NCBI RefSeq assembly: GCF_900095725.1
Contig: NZ_FMMP01000009.1
Span: forward strand, 248,001 to 312,000
Direction: 5' to 3'
Length of the DNA stretch: 64,000 bases
DNA from: Cellulosilyticum sp. I15G10I2
GTDB taxonomy: Bacteria; Bacillota; Clostridia; Lachnospirales; Cellulosilyticaceae
Shown: positions 34,835-42,026 of the stretch, in pieces
How positions within the stretch are numbered: the first letter of the stretch is position 1
How the letters are laid out: the number at the start of each line of letters is the position of its first letter
Notes under the pieces: generated by a model
Told to the model about the DNA's origin: nothing
The model's input: only the letters and a program-made list of their open reading frames with translations
Database searches by the model: none
Program-made: the position numbers and the translations under genes

Positions 34835-35674
34835 TCACTTTATTTGTTCAAGTATTTCATCAGCAAGATTTATGATACTGTGTCCGCCTTCAGGCAAAAT
34901 ATTGATTCTTGCACTTGGAACAAGTTTTTTCATACGATCAGCAGTCTCTATAGAATGCAGCATGATATCTTTTGCTCCAACAAATAAGAACACTGGCATA
35001 GTCAGGCGCCTTATCTCATCATCACTAAAAATAGGTATAGATTCTTTTCTGGTATTAAAATTTTTCCCTATTAATATTTGAAATTTTAATATTATTTCAG
35101 GTATATCAAGATTACCATTAATCATTTTGAACAATTTTCTTATACCCTTTTCACCAAGAAGCATATGAAATATTGCCATAATTATGATTTTTTTATTTTG
35201 AGTACTTATGCCAGCTGGACATAATAAAACTAATTTATCTATTTTGTCCGGATACCGGATGGCAAATTTAGCCGCCAGCCAACCACCTAAAGATGCGCCT
35301 ATCACAATTACCTTATTTATTGACAGCCCACTCAGTACATCATATAGCCAGTCATCCAAATCCGATGTGGTAAATGGAAGCTGCCCTTCATCACTTCTCC
35401 CTGCTTCTCCGGGAATATCAAGCGCATACACGCGATATTTTTGATAATATTTTAAAATATCGCTGATCCACATACTTGAATTCATACTGCTCCCATGTAA
35501 GAGAATCATAGGTGGTGCAGAAATATCACCGGCAGCTATACAAAATGTGCTGCCATGGCGGGTGTTTATACTTAACCTTTCGTAGGGTATTGTCAGACTT
35601 TCAAGAAGCATATCTGAATATTGAAGTACTTCATCCCTGCCTCCCTGTGTTTTGAATGCTTTATGAGTTTTCAT
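34835..35674 (-). CDS. Alpha/beta hydrolase
   Basis: The 279-residue enzyme has the oxyanion-hole region PPMILLHGSSMNSSMW, the nucleophile elbow VIGASLGGWLAAK with Ser in GASLGG, a late Asp in VGAKDIMLH and a catalytic His in LPEGGHSIIN. It resembles MhpC/BioH-like esterases and lactonases. The substrate is unknown. It lies between the PadR-DUF4180 regulator (20-base gap) and the stand-alone DUF4180 gene, so the three form an operon under the 44-bp palindrome. There is no signal peptide. Confidence 0.85.
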   Translation of the reverse strand: MKTHKAFKTQGGRDEVLQYSDMLLESLTIPYERLSINTRHGSTFCIAAGDISAPPMILLHGSSMNSSMWISDILKYYQKYRVYALDIPGEAGRSDEGQLPFTTSDLDDWLYDVLSGLSINKVIVIGASLGGWLAAKFAIRYPDKIDKLVLLCPAGISTQNKKIIIMAIFHMLLGEKGIRKLFKMINGNLDIPEIILKFQILIGKNFNTRKESIPIFSDDEIRRLTMPVFLFVGAKDIMLHSIETADRMKKLVPSARINILPEGGHSIINLADEILEQIK

Positions 35675-35694
35675 TTAGGAGTCCCCCTTTTGTT

Positions 35695-36660
35695 TTAGCT
35701 TAAGAACCATTTTTCTGCATCTGCAATATTGGTGAATAATCTAAGGACATCATGTCTCCCGCTTTCGGCAATTGCGTCTTTAAATTCACTTTTTAAGCTA
35801 TTTATATCTTTAATAATAATTGCAGATTTAATATGATACAGTGTAAATTTTTGAAGCATATTGGCAACTAGTCCTTTTTTAAATTCAAGAAAGTCCTTGG
35901 AAAGTGTTTCACTATCAAGCAGCACAAATTGCGTATTATTTTCTGCAACTGCAGTAATGATGTCTAAAATATTTCTTTCTGTACTTAGCTTAGTTGCTGA
36001 ATTATTATAATGAACATAGGTTATCTCATTATTGCTCATTATGGTATACTTCATTATTTCTTCGTCTTTTTCTTCCTCTATTGTCATTTTCATATTTACA
36101 TCCAGAGTTACATTGTTCTCATTGGGAATATCCGCTATAGCTCTTCTCAGATCTTCAATCCACCCCAGTTCATTTTCATATGTTCTTCGAATATTATCGT
36201 CGATAAAATGCCATATTGTAGCTTGCAGAGCAGTGCTGCCCGCTAGAAAATTGGTATCCTGTTTATTATTTTGCGCCATTAACAACTGCATCTTAACTTG
36301 GTTTTCATAACCATCAACCAGCTTATCTAGTTCATTGGTATTAAGCTGCTTAGACCATGCAAGCTGAACAAGAAATGGTTTTTTTATTTCACTGAGATCA
36401 GCTGGTGAAAGAACCCATTCTTTTAAATAGGCAAGTCCTTCACTGGTTATTGTATAGATTTTTTTGGTTGGGGAACTTTCTTGATGCTTAACTACATGAG
36501 TTACCAACCCTTTATTAAAAAGATCCGTTAGTGCTTTGTAAATTTGATTATTATTTCCTGACCAATGCATAAAAGCAGAGTCTTGAATAATCCTTTTTAT
36601 ATCGTAGCCTGTCATTGACTTGTAGCTTAATATCCCTAAAATGGCATAATTGATTGACAT
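35695..36660 (-). CDS. PadR regulator fused to a DUF4180 domain
   Basis: The 321-residue protein has an N-terminal PadR winged helix (about 1-85: MSINYAILGILSYKSMTGYD, then QIYKALTDLFNKGLV), a helical VirF-like dimerisation region (about 90-175) and an extra C-terminal DUF4180 domain (about 205-320). Usual PadR proteins have 110-180 residues, so the last part is an addition. It is homologous to the neighbouring stand-alone DUF4180 protein. I start at ATG 36660, which has AAGGAGG upstream. A 44-base palindrome covers the region just before it, which suggests autoregulation. It may sense a ligand or partner through DUF4180. Confidence 0.83.
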   Translation of the reverse strand: MSINYAILGILSYKSMTGYDIKRIIQDSAFMHWSGNNNQIYKALTDLFNKGLVTHVVKHQESSPTKKIYTITSEGLAYLKEWVLSPADLSEIKKPFLVQLAWSKQLNTNELDKLVDGYENQVKMQLLMAQNNKQDTNFLAGSTALQATIWHFIDDNIRRTYENELGWIEDLRRAIADIPNENNVTLDVNMKMTIEEEKDEEIMKYTIMSNNEITYVHYNNSATKLSTERNILDIITAVAENNTQFVLLDSETLSKDFLEFKKGLVANMLQKFTLYHIKSAIIIKDINSLKSEFKDAIAESGRHDVLRLFTNIADAEKWFLS

Positions 36661-36672
36661 ATTACATCCTCC

Positions 36673-36716
36673 TTCATTTATAACATATGTTAATATTAAC
36701 ATATGTTATAAATGAA
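36673..36716. promoter_or_regulatory. 44-bp perfect palindrome, probable PadR operator
   Basis: Positions 36673-36716 form a perfect palindrome with no spacer. Each half contains ATAACATATGTTA, itself a near palindrome. It starts 13 bases upstream of the PadR-DUF4180 ATG and would cover its promoter. Two dimers could bind side by side. As RNA it could also fold, but no T-run follows. Confidence 0.75.
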
Positions 36717-36770
36717 ATCAATATTTTTATAAAAACTAGACGTGCATAATTTCTTCTCGGAAATTCTAGA

Positions 36771-36861
36771 ACAAGAAAGTGTGCAAAAAACGCACACGCT
36801 TGTGAAACAGGAAAGTTTGGTCCCTTGCAAGCAAGACGCACTTTCCTATTTCATAAAAAAT
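36771..36861. repeat. Hairpin repeat, full copy B (91 bp)
   Basis: The block differs at one base from copy C at 39244-39334. On the minus strand it folds as GAAATAGGAAAGT paired with ACTTTCCTGTTTC, with a small CTTGC/GCAAG stem in its loop, followed by a second hairpin ACAAG-GTGTGC paired with GCACAC-CTTGT. It directly follows the terminator of the oxidoreductase gene; the T-run of that terminator is the edge of the repeat. The rest of the 372-base gap shows no gene. Confidence 0.8.
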
Positions 36862-36885
36862 TCCCTCAGACAATCCGTCTGAGGG
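36855..36885 (-). terminator. Terminator of the MarR-NmrA-oxidoreductase unit
   Basis: CCCTCAGA (36863-36870) pairs with TCTGAGGG (36878-36885), followed on the minus strand by AATTTTTTA. It lies about 148 bases after the oxidoreductase stop, and its U-tract belongs to repeat copy B. Confidence 0.8.
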
Positions 36886-37032
36886 AACATATAAAACGCT
36901 CTAGTCTCACTTTATCAGCACTGCACGCTCTACTTGCCTGTATAAACTTTCTTGTCTCCATGGTTCCAATCAATTATTATATCTATGAATTCTATGGATT
37001 CTATGGATTCTTTGCGTTCTTATTTATAGATT

Positions 37033-37740
37033 TTAGTAACCAATAAATGGATCTTTTTTGATATTCTTTTTCTTAACTCCCCTGCTTTTCACCAGAGTTT
37101 CTATAGACTTAACCATTGCTATTGATCCAACAATAAAATACTCAGCTTCATTATTGTGCTTAGCGATAAAATTTTCTATTTCCTCATGCAAATCTTCACG
37201 TTTAGCTAAATAGTGAGTTTTAACACCGAATTCTTTATCAGCCTTATCGAGTTCCGCTTTGTATATAAACGCTTTTTGACTATCCAGGTAAAGCAGTTGG
37301 ACATCACTCGAAAGCTCCGTATTATTTAGTAAAAGATCTTGTATCAAAGCCCTGTATGGAGTTATCCCTATTCCTCCAGCGATAAAGAGCAGCGGCTTTT
37401 GATTGTCCGTATAAAACGATCCTATAGGACCTCTCATAGCTACTTTTATCCCTGGCTGAAGACTTAATAAAGCTTGTTTATATTCACTTGGATTTTCACT
37501 GATTTTCATTGATATCTTGATGTGTCCTTCAGATGGTATTGATGCGATACTAAATGCCCTTGTAGGTTTACTAATCTTTGTATGTTCGATTGTAAATACC
37601 CCATGCTGACCAGCCTTCCAATATATTGGCTGCTCCATTTCAAAAACAAATGTGTAGATGTCTCCTGCTTCTCTATATTTTTCTTTGAGATAAATTTGAT
37701 GTTTTTTAAATATCGGCAAAATATCCTTTAATAAACGCAT
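37033..37740 (-). CDS. Flavin oxidoreductase, ferredoxin-NAD(P)+ reductase type
   Basis: The 235-residue protein has an FAD-binding barrel (about 10-100; TRAFSIASIPSEG is the FAD motif, AMRGPIGSFY follows) and an NAD(P)-binding domain (about 105-230) with LLFIAGGIGITPYRALIQDL. There is no 2Fe-2S domain, so electrons go to or from a separate partner. I start at ATG 37740; the frame can be extended to a GTG at 37770, but the GGGGG site lies between the two. It is the last gene of a unit with marR and nmrA, which suggests a redox-stress or detoxification role. Confidence 0.83.
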   Translation of the reverse strand: MRLLKDILPIFKKHQIYLKEKYREAGDIYTFVFEMEQPIYWKAGQHGVFTIEHTKISKPTRAFSIASIPSEGHIKISMKISENPSEYKQALLSLQPGIKVAMRGPIGSFYTDNQKPLLFIAGGIGITPYRALIQDLLLNNTELSSDVQLLYLDSQKAFIYKAELDKADKEFGVKTHYLAKREDLHEEIENFIAKHNNEAEYFIVGSIAMVKSIETLVKSRGVKKKNIKKDPFIGY

Positions 37741-37793
37741 TATCCTATTCCCCCTCTCACGATTTGGCACTTTATTTATAGGTATACACTATT

Positions 37794-38648
37794 CTATATA
37801 AAACATTTAATATGCTCACTTGCAAACTCATGAAAAGTTCTGGGTTTTCTCCCAGTGAGCTGGTAGAATTCATTAGTTACACGTTTGGCTGTACCCATTC
37901 TTGTCATGAAATAAAGGGCTATCGTCACATTCACATAATTTTTATCTAACCCCCTTTGCTTAATATAGCAGTTTCTATACTTCAAGAAGCTAGGTTTTGG
38001 GTATATGATTTTTTTACCAGTAACCTTACTTAAAATTTCTGCGATTTGATAATAATCTAAAGACTCTGATCCCGTTATAGTATGTGCTGTATTTTTGTAC
38101 TTTTCTGACTGATGTAACAGCGTCGCTGCCGAAAGCCCAATGTCTTCGGCATCAATAAAACTTGCTTTACTCTTACCCGCCGGAATAAATATCTCATTTT
38201 TTTCTTTAATCTCTGCGGCATGAATCCCTGAGAGATTTTGCATAAAAAATCCCGGTCTGATATGGGCATATGGAATGCCTAACTTTTCAATATATTTTTC
38301 AATCTTATAATGTGGGGGTATAGTATTGTTTTCAATACCCATTAAGGATAGAAAAGAGACCAGTTTTATATGATGCGCCTTCATAGCATCAATAAACGGA
38401 TACATGTCTTCTGACTTGCCAAGATGCGGGGGCCTCATTAAAAACACACGATCTACCCCTGTTAGTGCTTTATCAAATGATTTTTGATTTTCAAAGTCAA
38501 ATTGTACGGCATCGACTCTATCATCAAACATCTGCTTTAACTTCTCAACGTTGGTCCCCGCTGCAACTATGCTTTCCCCCTTACTAAGTAATTCTTTTAT
38601 CACATATCTTCCTACATTTCCCGATGCACCAGTTATAAGTATTTTCAT
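37794..38648 (-). CDS. NmrA-like NAD(P)-binding protein
   Basis: The 284-residue protein has the Rossmann glycine motif ITGASGNVGRYVIKEL at its start and the NmrA-like layout of atypical short-chain dehydrogenases (VQFDFENQKSFDKAL, VDRVFLMRPPHLGK, YAHIRPGFFMQNL). It lacks a clear YxxxK active site, as usual for NmrA proteins, which act as redox sensors or quinone reductases. Its start overlaps the marR stop by four bases, so it is translationally coupled. The gap to the oxidoreductase is 53 bases. Confidence 0.85.
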   Translation of the reverse strand: MKILITGASGNVGRYVIKELLSKGESIVAAGTNVEKLKQMFDDRVDAVQFDFENQKSFDKALTGVDRVFLMRPPHLGKSEDMYPFIDAMKAHHIKLVSFLSLMGIENNTIPPHYKIEKYIEKLGIPYAHIRPGFFMQNLSGIHAAEIKEKNEIFIPAGKSKASFIDAEDIGLSAATLLHQSEKYKNTAHTITGSESLDYYQIAEILSKVTGKKIIYPKPSFLKYRNCYIKQRGLDKNYVNVTIALYFMTRMGTAKRVTNEFYQLTGRKPRTFHEFASEHIKCFI

Positions 38649-39073
38649 TGGCTTCTAGTTTCCTTTAGTATTGTATTTGCACTTTGCAGTAATTTAAGAA
38701 ATACACCAAAATCCTCAGCTCCCATTTTTTCCTTAAGAAGTGCTATGGCTTTAAAATAGTCATCATGCGTTGATGTAACTAGTTCCTGTCCTTTATCCGT
38801 AATAGAAACAGTATAACTTCTCCCATCGGTAGCCGATGGCGCCTTCACCAAATATTTTTTTCTAATCAGCTCATTAATCATCACCGTCACCGAAGGTTTG
38901 GCAATTTGAAAGAATTGACTGATCATTAATGGCGTAACAGGTTCGTCTTGTTTTTGTATATATATGAGCACCCCCATTTCACTTGATCTAATAGGCAACC
39001 CTTTTTTTATGTTCATATGCAATCTACAAAACATGCCTATTTCTTCTGCTGCCTGAATGATATTTCCCTGCAT
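38645..39073 (-). CDS. MarR family regulator
   Basis: The 142-residue protein has the winged helix of MarR: LRSSEMGVLIYIQ is replaced here by IRSSEMGVLIYIQ, then MISQFFQIAKPSVTVMINELIRKKYL for recognition and PSATDGRSYTVSITDKG for the wing. It is the first gene of a unit with nmrA and a flavin reductase. A 23-base inverted repeat at 39096-39118 lies in its leader, which suggests autorepression. The inducer is probably a phenolic or oxidative compound, as for many MarR proteins, but this is not shown. Confidence 0.88.
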   Translation of the reverse strand: MQGNIIQAAEEIGMFCRLHMNIKKGLPIRSSEMGVLIYIQKQDEPVTPLMISQFFQIAKPSVTVMINELIRKKYLVKAPSATDGRSYTVSITDKGQELVTSTHDDYFKAIALLKEKMGAEDFGVFLKLLQSANTILKETRSQ

Positions 39074-39095
39074 TGTAACCTCTCCTACTTTTATT

Positions 39096-39118
39096 TTTAG
39101 TTAGTTAACCTAACTAAA
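39096..39118. promoter_or_regulatory. MarR-type operator
   Basis: TTTAGTTAG (39096-39104) and CTAACTAAA (39110-39118) are perfect inverted repeats with a five-base centre, 23 bases upstream of the marR ATG. Size and AT-rich symmetry fit a MarR dimer site. Confidence 0.75.
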
Positions 39119-39243
39119 TTGTATAAATTAAATGCCTTATTGTCAACTGTTTTTTAGTCTATCATCGCGAGGTTTTCCCCTGAGGCTATTAGATCTTACA
39201 CTCACAAAGTTTCATACTTCCCTCTGGCATTTTCTGCCCCTCT

Positions 39244-39334
39244 ACAAGAAAGTGTGCAAAAAACGCACACGCTTGTGAAACAGGAAAGTTTGGTCCCTTG
39301 CAAGCAAGACGCACTTTCCTGTTTCATAAAAAAT
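39244..39334. repeat. Hairpin repeat, full copy C (91 bp)
   Basis: This copy is identical to copy B except at 39321. On the minus strand it gives a perfect 13-base stem (GAAACAGGAAAGT with ACTTTCCTGTTTC) and a second hairpin with arms ACAAG-GTGTGC and GCACAC-CTTGT. Like copy B it starts at the U-tract of a terminator, here that of the glutathione peroxidase gene. The remainder of 39119-39377 holds no gene. Confidence 0.8.
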
Positions 39335-39356
39335 CCCCTAAACACTCGCTTAGGGG
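39328..39356 (-). terminator. Terminator of the glutathione peroxidase gene
   Basis: CCCCTAA (39335-39341) pairs with TTAGGGG (39350-39356), followed on the minus strand by ATTTTTTA. It lies 21 bases after the stop codon. The U-tract is shared with repeat copy C. Confidence 0.8.
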
Positions 39357-39377
39357 AATATACTTTGCTCTTTGATT

Positions 39378-39860
39378 TTATGATTTTTTAAGTAGGTCTT
39401 TAATGGCTTCATCTAATTTTTCTGGTTTATAGGTTGGTGCATATCTAGCTACAACATTTCCTTCTTGATCTACAAGAAACTTAGTAAAATTCCATTTTAT
39501 CTTATTGCTTAAAATACCTTTGGCTTCATGGGCTAGGAATTTAAACATCGGATGTGCATTGTCTCCATTTACATCCACCTTTTCAAACATCGTAAAAGAA
39601 ACCCCATAGTTTAGCTTACAAAACTGCTCCACCTCTTCATTCGTTCCTGGATCTTGCTTACCAAACTGATTACATGGAAACCCCAAAATTTCTAATCCAT
39701 CCTCTTGATAGGTCTTATATAATGCTTCTAACCCTTCAAACTGTGGTGTAAACCCACACTTGCTTGCCGTATTGACAACCAGAATCACTTTGCCTTTATA
39801 AGCGTCCATCTTAACTTCTTCACCATTCATCTTTTTTGCTTTAAAATCATAAAAGTTCAT
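39378..39860 (-). CDS. Glutathione peroxidase family protein (Cys type)
   Basis: The 160-residue thioredoxin-fold peroxidase reduces peroxides, in bacteria usually with thioredoxin rather than glutathione. The active-site stretch [11 protein letters not shown] has Cys instead of selenocysteine, the second motif is [13 protein letters not shown] (with the resolving Cys), and the third is WNFTKFLVD with the catalytic Trp. I start at ATG 39860, 11 bases after GGAG; the GTG three codons earlier is too close to that site. It appears monocistronic with its own terminator. Confidence 0.92.
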   Translation of the reverse strand: MNFYDFKAKKMNGEEVKMDAYKGKVILVVNTASKCGFTPQFEGLEALYKTYQEDGLEILGFPCNQFGKQDPGTNEEVEQFCKLNYGVSFTMFEKVDVNGDNAHPMFKFLAHEAKGILSNKIKWNFTKFLVDQEGNVVARYAPTYKPEKLDEAIKDLLKKS

Positions 39861-40078
39861 ATACGTCACTTCTCCTTTTAAATTTGATTTTATTGATATC
39901 CCCTAAATCGCTTTCATTAAAAGCTGCTAAGTAAATCTACAGCACATCATTTCTCAAAATTAAGTTTTGCACAATTAATATAGTTTGATTATATAGCCAT
40001 TTATCGACCTTGTCAAATGCAACTTGTTCCATAAGCTTTATTAACATACTTTTAATAAAAGGCGAAAAATTGAGGCAT

Positions 40079-40105
40079 AAAAGTAGGGGGTCACCCCCCT
40101 ACTTT
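40079..40105 (-). terminator. Strong terminator downstream of tyrS
   Basis: AAAGTAGGGGG pairs with CCCCCTACTTT across a three- to four-base loop (40080-40105). It lies 31 bases after the tyrS stop. The T-run is short (TTTTATG), but the stem is very GC-rich. Confidence 0.75.
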
Positions 40106-40135
40106 CCTTAATGAAATGCATACAGCATCCTCATA

Positions 40136-41347
40136 TTATTTTATTAATTTTATAAAACGCTTTTTACCAAGTTTCATCACATCATTAGCTATAATAACTC
40201 TATTGATATCAGCTGATACTAACTTGACCCCATTAAGCTGCACGCCTCCTTGACTTATTAAGCGGACAAATTCATTTTTGCTCTTTATACAGTTCATCTT
40301 TATAAGCTGTGGGATAATATCCGTAATCGTTACTGTATCCCCTTCAAGCAAAAGTTCTGGTATATCATCTGGAATAGCTTTCTTACTAAAGGCAGTCTCA
40401 TAATATTCAATCGCTCTTTCCACCTCTTCTGATGGATGGTAGAGCGCAGTTATGATTTGAGCTAAGTGGTATTTGACATCTCTAGGGTTTTTACCTGCAC
40501 TAAGATCTGCTTTGATCTGTTCTATTTCATCCGGATGCTCATCTGTAGCAAGCTCAAAGTATTTGAGTATAAGATTGTCCGGCACTTCCATTACCTTCTT
40601 AAACATTACCTCAGCAGAATCACTTACACCAATGTAATTACCAAGGCTCTTACTCATTTTTTCCACACCGTCTAAGCCTTCAAGGATTGGCATAAATATA
40701 GCAATCTGCTGCTCCTCATTGAATGTTTTTTGGAGTGTTCTGCCCATTAGGATATTAAAGGTTTGATCAGTGCCGCCCAGCTCAATATCTGCTTTTAGTT
40801 CGATCGAATCATATGCTTGCATCAGCGGGTAAAAAAACTCATGGACCCCTATAGGAATTTGGTTTTCATATCTTCTTTGAAAATCATCCCGCTCAAGAAT
40901 TCTGGCAACAGTAGTCGTTGCAGCAAGCTTAACCACCTCTTCAAAAGTCAGTTTAGAAAGCCACTCACTATTAAATCGCACTTCTGTCTTATCCTTATCC
41001 AGCACTTTAAATATCTGCTCACAGTAAGTCTGTGCATTTTCCTGTACCTGTTCATCAGTAAGTGCAACCCGGCCTTTTGATTTTCCGGTAGGATCGCCAA
41101 TCTTTCCAGTAAAGTCACCGATAATAATGACTGCCCGATGCCCCAGATCCTGCATTTGCTTGATCTTACGCAGCACAACCGCATGTCCTAGATGAATATC
41201 TGGTGCCGAAGGATCGAGTCCGAGTTTAATCGTTAAGGGTCTATTACTTTCACTGGACTTTTTGAGTTTTAAAAGCAACTCATCCTCACTTACAAGGGTG
41301 TGCACCCCTTTTAAAATAATTCGTATTTGTTCTTCTGGTTTTAACAT
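40136..41347 (-). CDS. tyrS: Tyrosyl-tRNA synthetase
   Basis: The 403-residue class I synthetase charges tRNA-Tyr. It has the HIGH-type motif HLGH in GLDPSAPDIHLGHAVVL, the tyrosine-binding region (QAYDSIELKADIELGGTDQ), KMSKS in EKMSKSLGNYIG and a C-terminal S4 RNA-binding domain (about 340-400, QLNGVKLVSADINRVI). It is the larger TyrZ-like variant, not the shorter TyrS type. I start at ATG 41347: AAGGAG is nine bases upstream, while the earlier in-frame ATG at 41356 touches that site. It is controlled by a T-box leader (41415-41752). Confidence 0.95.
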   Translation of the reverse strand: MLKPEEQIRIILKGVHTLVSEDELLLKLKKSSESNRPLTIKLGLDPSAPDIHLGHAVVLRKIKQMQDLGHRAVIIIGDFTGKIGDPTGKSKGRVALTDEQVQENAQTYCEQIFKVLDKDKTEVRFNSEWLSKLTFEEVVKLAATTTVARILERDDFQRRYENQIPIGVHEFFYPLMQAYDSIELKADIELGGTDQTFNILMGRTLQKTFNEEQQIAIFMPILEGLDGVEKMSKSLGNYIGVSDSAEVMFKKVMEVPDNLILKYFELATDEHPDEIEQIKADLSAGKNPRDVKYHLAQIITALYHPSEEVERAIEYYETAFSKKAIPDDIPELLLEGDTVTITDIIPQLIKMNCIKSKNEFVRLISQGGVQLNGVKLVSADINRVIIANDVMKLGKKRFIKLIK

Positions 41348-41414
41348 ATTTAACATCTCCTTGAAATATTATTTTCAATATTTGCAAGGTCTATAAGAAC
41401 AAAAAACTGGCAAT

Positions 41415-41752
41415 AAAAAAACTCGCCCTCTTGTTTTCAAAAGGACGAGATGACATCTCGTGTTACCACCCTAAGTTCATAAGTAACTCACATTACTTAC
41501 CTTGTCAAGTACGTCATCAAAAGATGAGATACTCTAGCACGATAACGGGTGCCGACTTCCGTTGTAGCCTACTAAGTTAAACTGTTCGGTACACAGCTCA
41601 AAGATGTATTCACAATCCCTATCCACGCACCTCTCATCACCCGGTAACTTTCTGTCTGGCATCTTAATTGCTACTCATTCTTATCACAGCTTTTATTTCT
41701 TATACTCCGAAATGCGGCATGCCACAAATCTTCGTTATGCAGCTATTAAATT
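41415..41752 (-). promoter_or_regulatory. Tyrosine T-box riboswitch
   Basis: The tyrS leader has the T-box bulge AGGGTGGTAACACG (complement of 41459-41472), matching the consensus that pairs with the tRNA acceptor end. It is followed by a terminator (CTCG arms at 41422-41449) with a T-run at 41415-41421. The competing pairing uses ACGAGATG/CATCTCGT. A TAC triplet in GTGAATACATC (41606-41608) is the likely Tyr specifier. Uncharged tRNA-Tyr should promote readthrough into tyrS. I take the start from the promoter; the stem I limits are approximate. Confidence 0.9.
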
Positions 41753-41758
41753 ACTAGT

Positions 41759-41787
41759 ATTATAGGCGATAATTTAGGGCAAGTCAA
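41759..41787 (-). promoter_or_regulatory. tyrS promoter
   Basis: On the minus strand TTGACT (41782-41787) and a perfect TATAAT (41759-41764) are 17 bases apart. Transcription from here runs through the T-box leader of about 400 bases. Confidence 0.8.
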
Positions 41788-41820
41788 CCTACTAAACGTG
41801 CACAAAAAATCCCATCTATG

Positions 41821-41994
41821 TTATTGCTGTTTCTCAATAATACTTCTATAAGCCCGATCTACATCCACAGTATCCATCCACCAAATATCACCAGCTCCAC
41901 TGGTTTGACTCATGGAATCCCCTGCATCAGTAACAATAATATACATTGCCGCCACTAAAATGGTAGCTAATAACAGTGATTTAAAATATTTCAT
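41821..41994 (-). CDS. Small protein with N-terminal membrane segment
   Basis: A 57-residue ORF begins at ATG 41994 and ends at TAA 41821. It starts MKYFKSLLLATILVAAMYII, a signal or membrane anchor, and continues with an acidic, Trp- and Asp-containing tail (GDIWWMDTVDVDRAYRSI). AGGAAAGGAAG lies just before the ATG. It follows the YeiH gene on the same strand by 32 bases and is probably co-transcribed. I do not recognise the family. It could be a small regulatory subunit of the transporter, but that is only suggested by position. Confidence 0.6.
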   Translation of the reverse strand: MKYFKSLLLATILVAAMYIIVTDAGDSMSQTSGAGDIWWMDTVDVDRAYRSIIEKQQ

Positions 41995-42026
41995 AACCAG
42001 CTTCCTTTCCTAAGTTTAAGGTGATA

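Noticed and set aside
36985-37016. Short direct repeats of TCTATGGAT near the oxidoreductase end
   Set aside because: Only two to three imperfect units; too short to call a functional repeat.
36825-37046. 73-codon plus-strand frame across repeat copy B
   Set aside because: It starts inside the repeat, runs through a terminator hairpin and short direct repeats, and has no ribosome-binding site.
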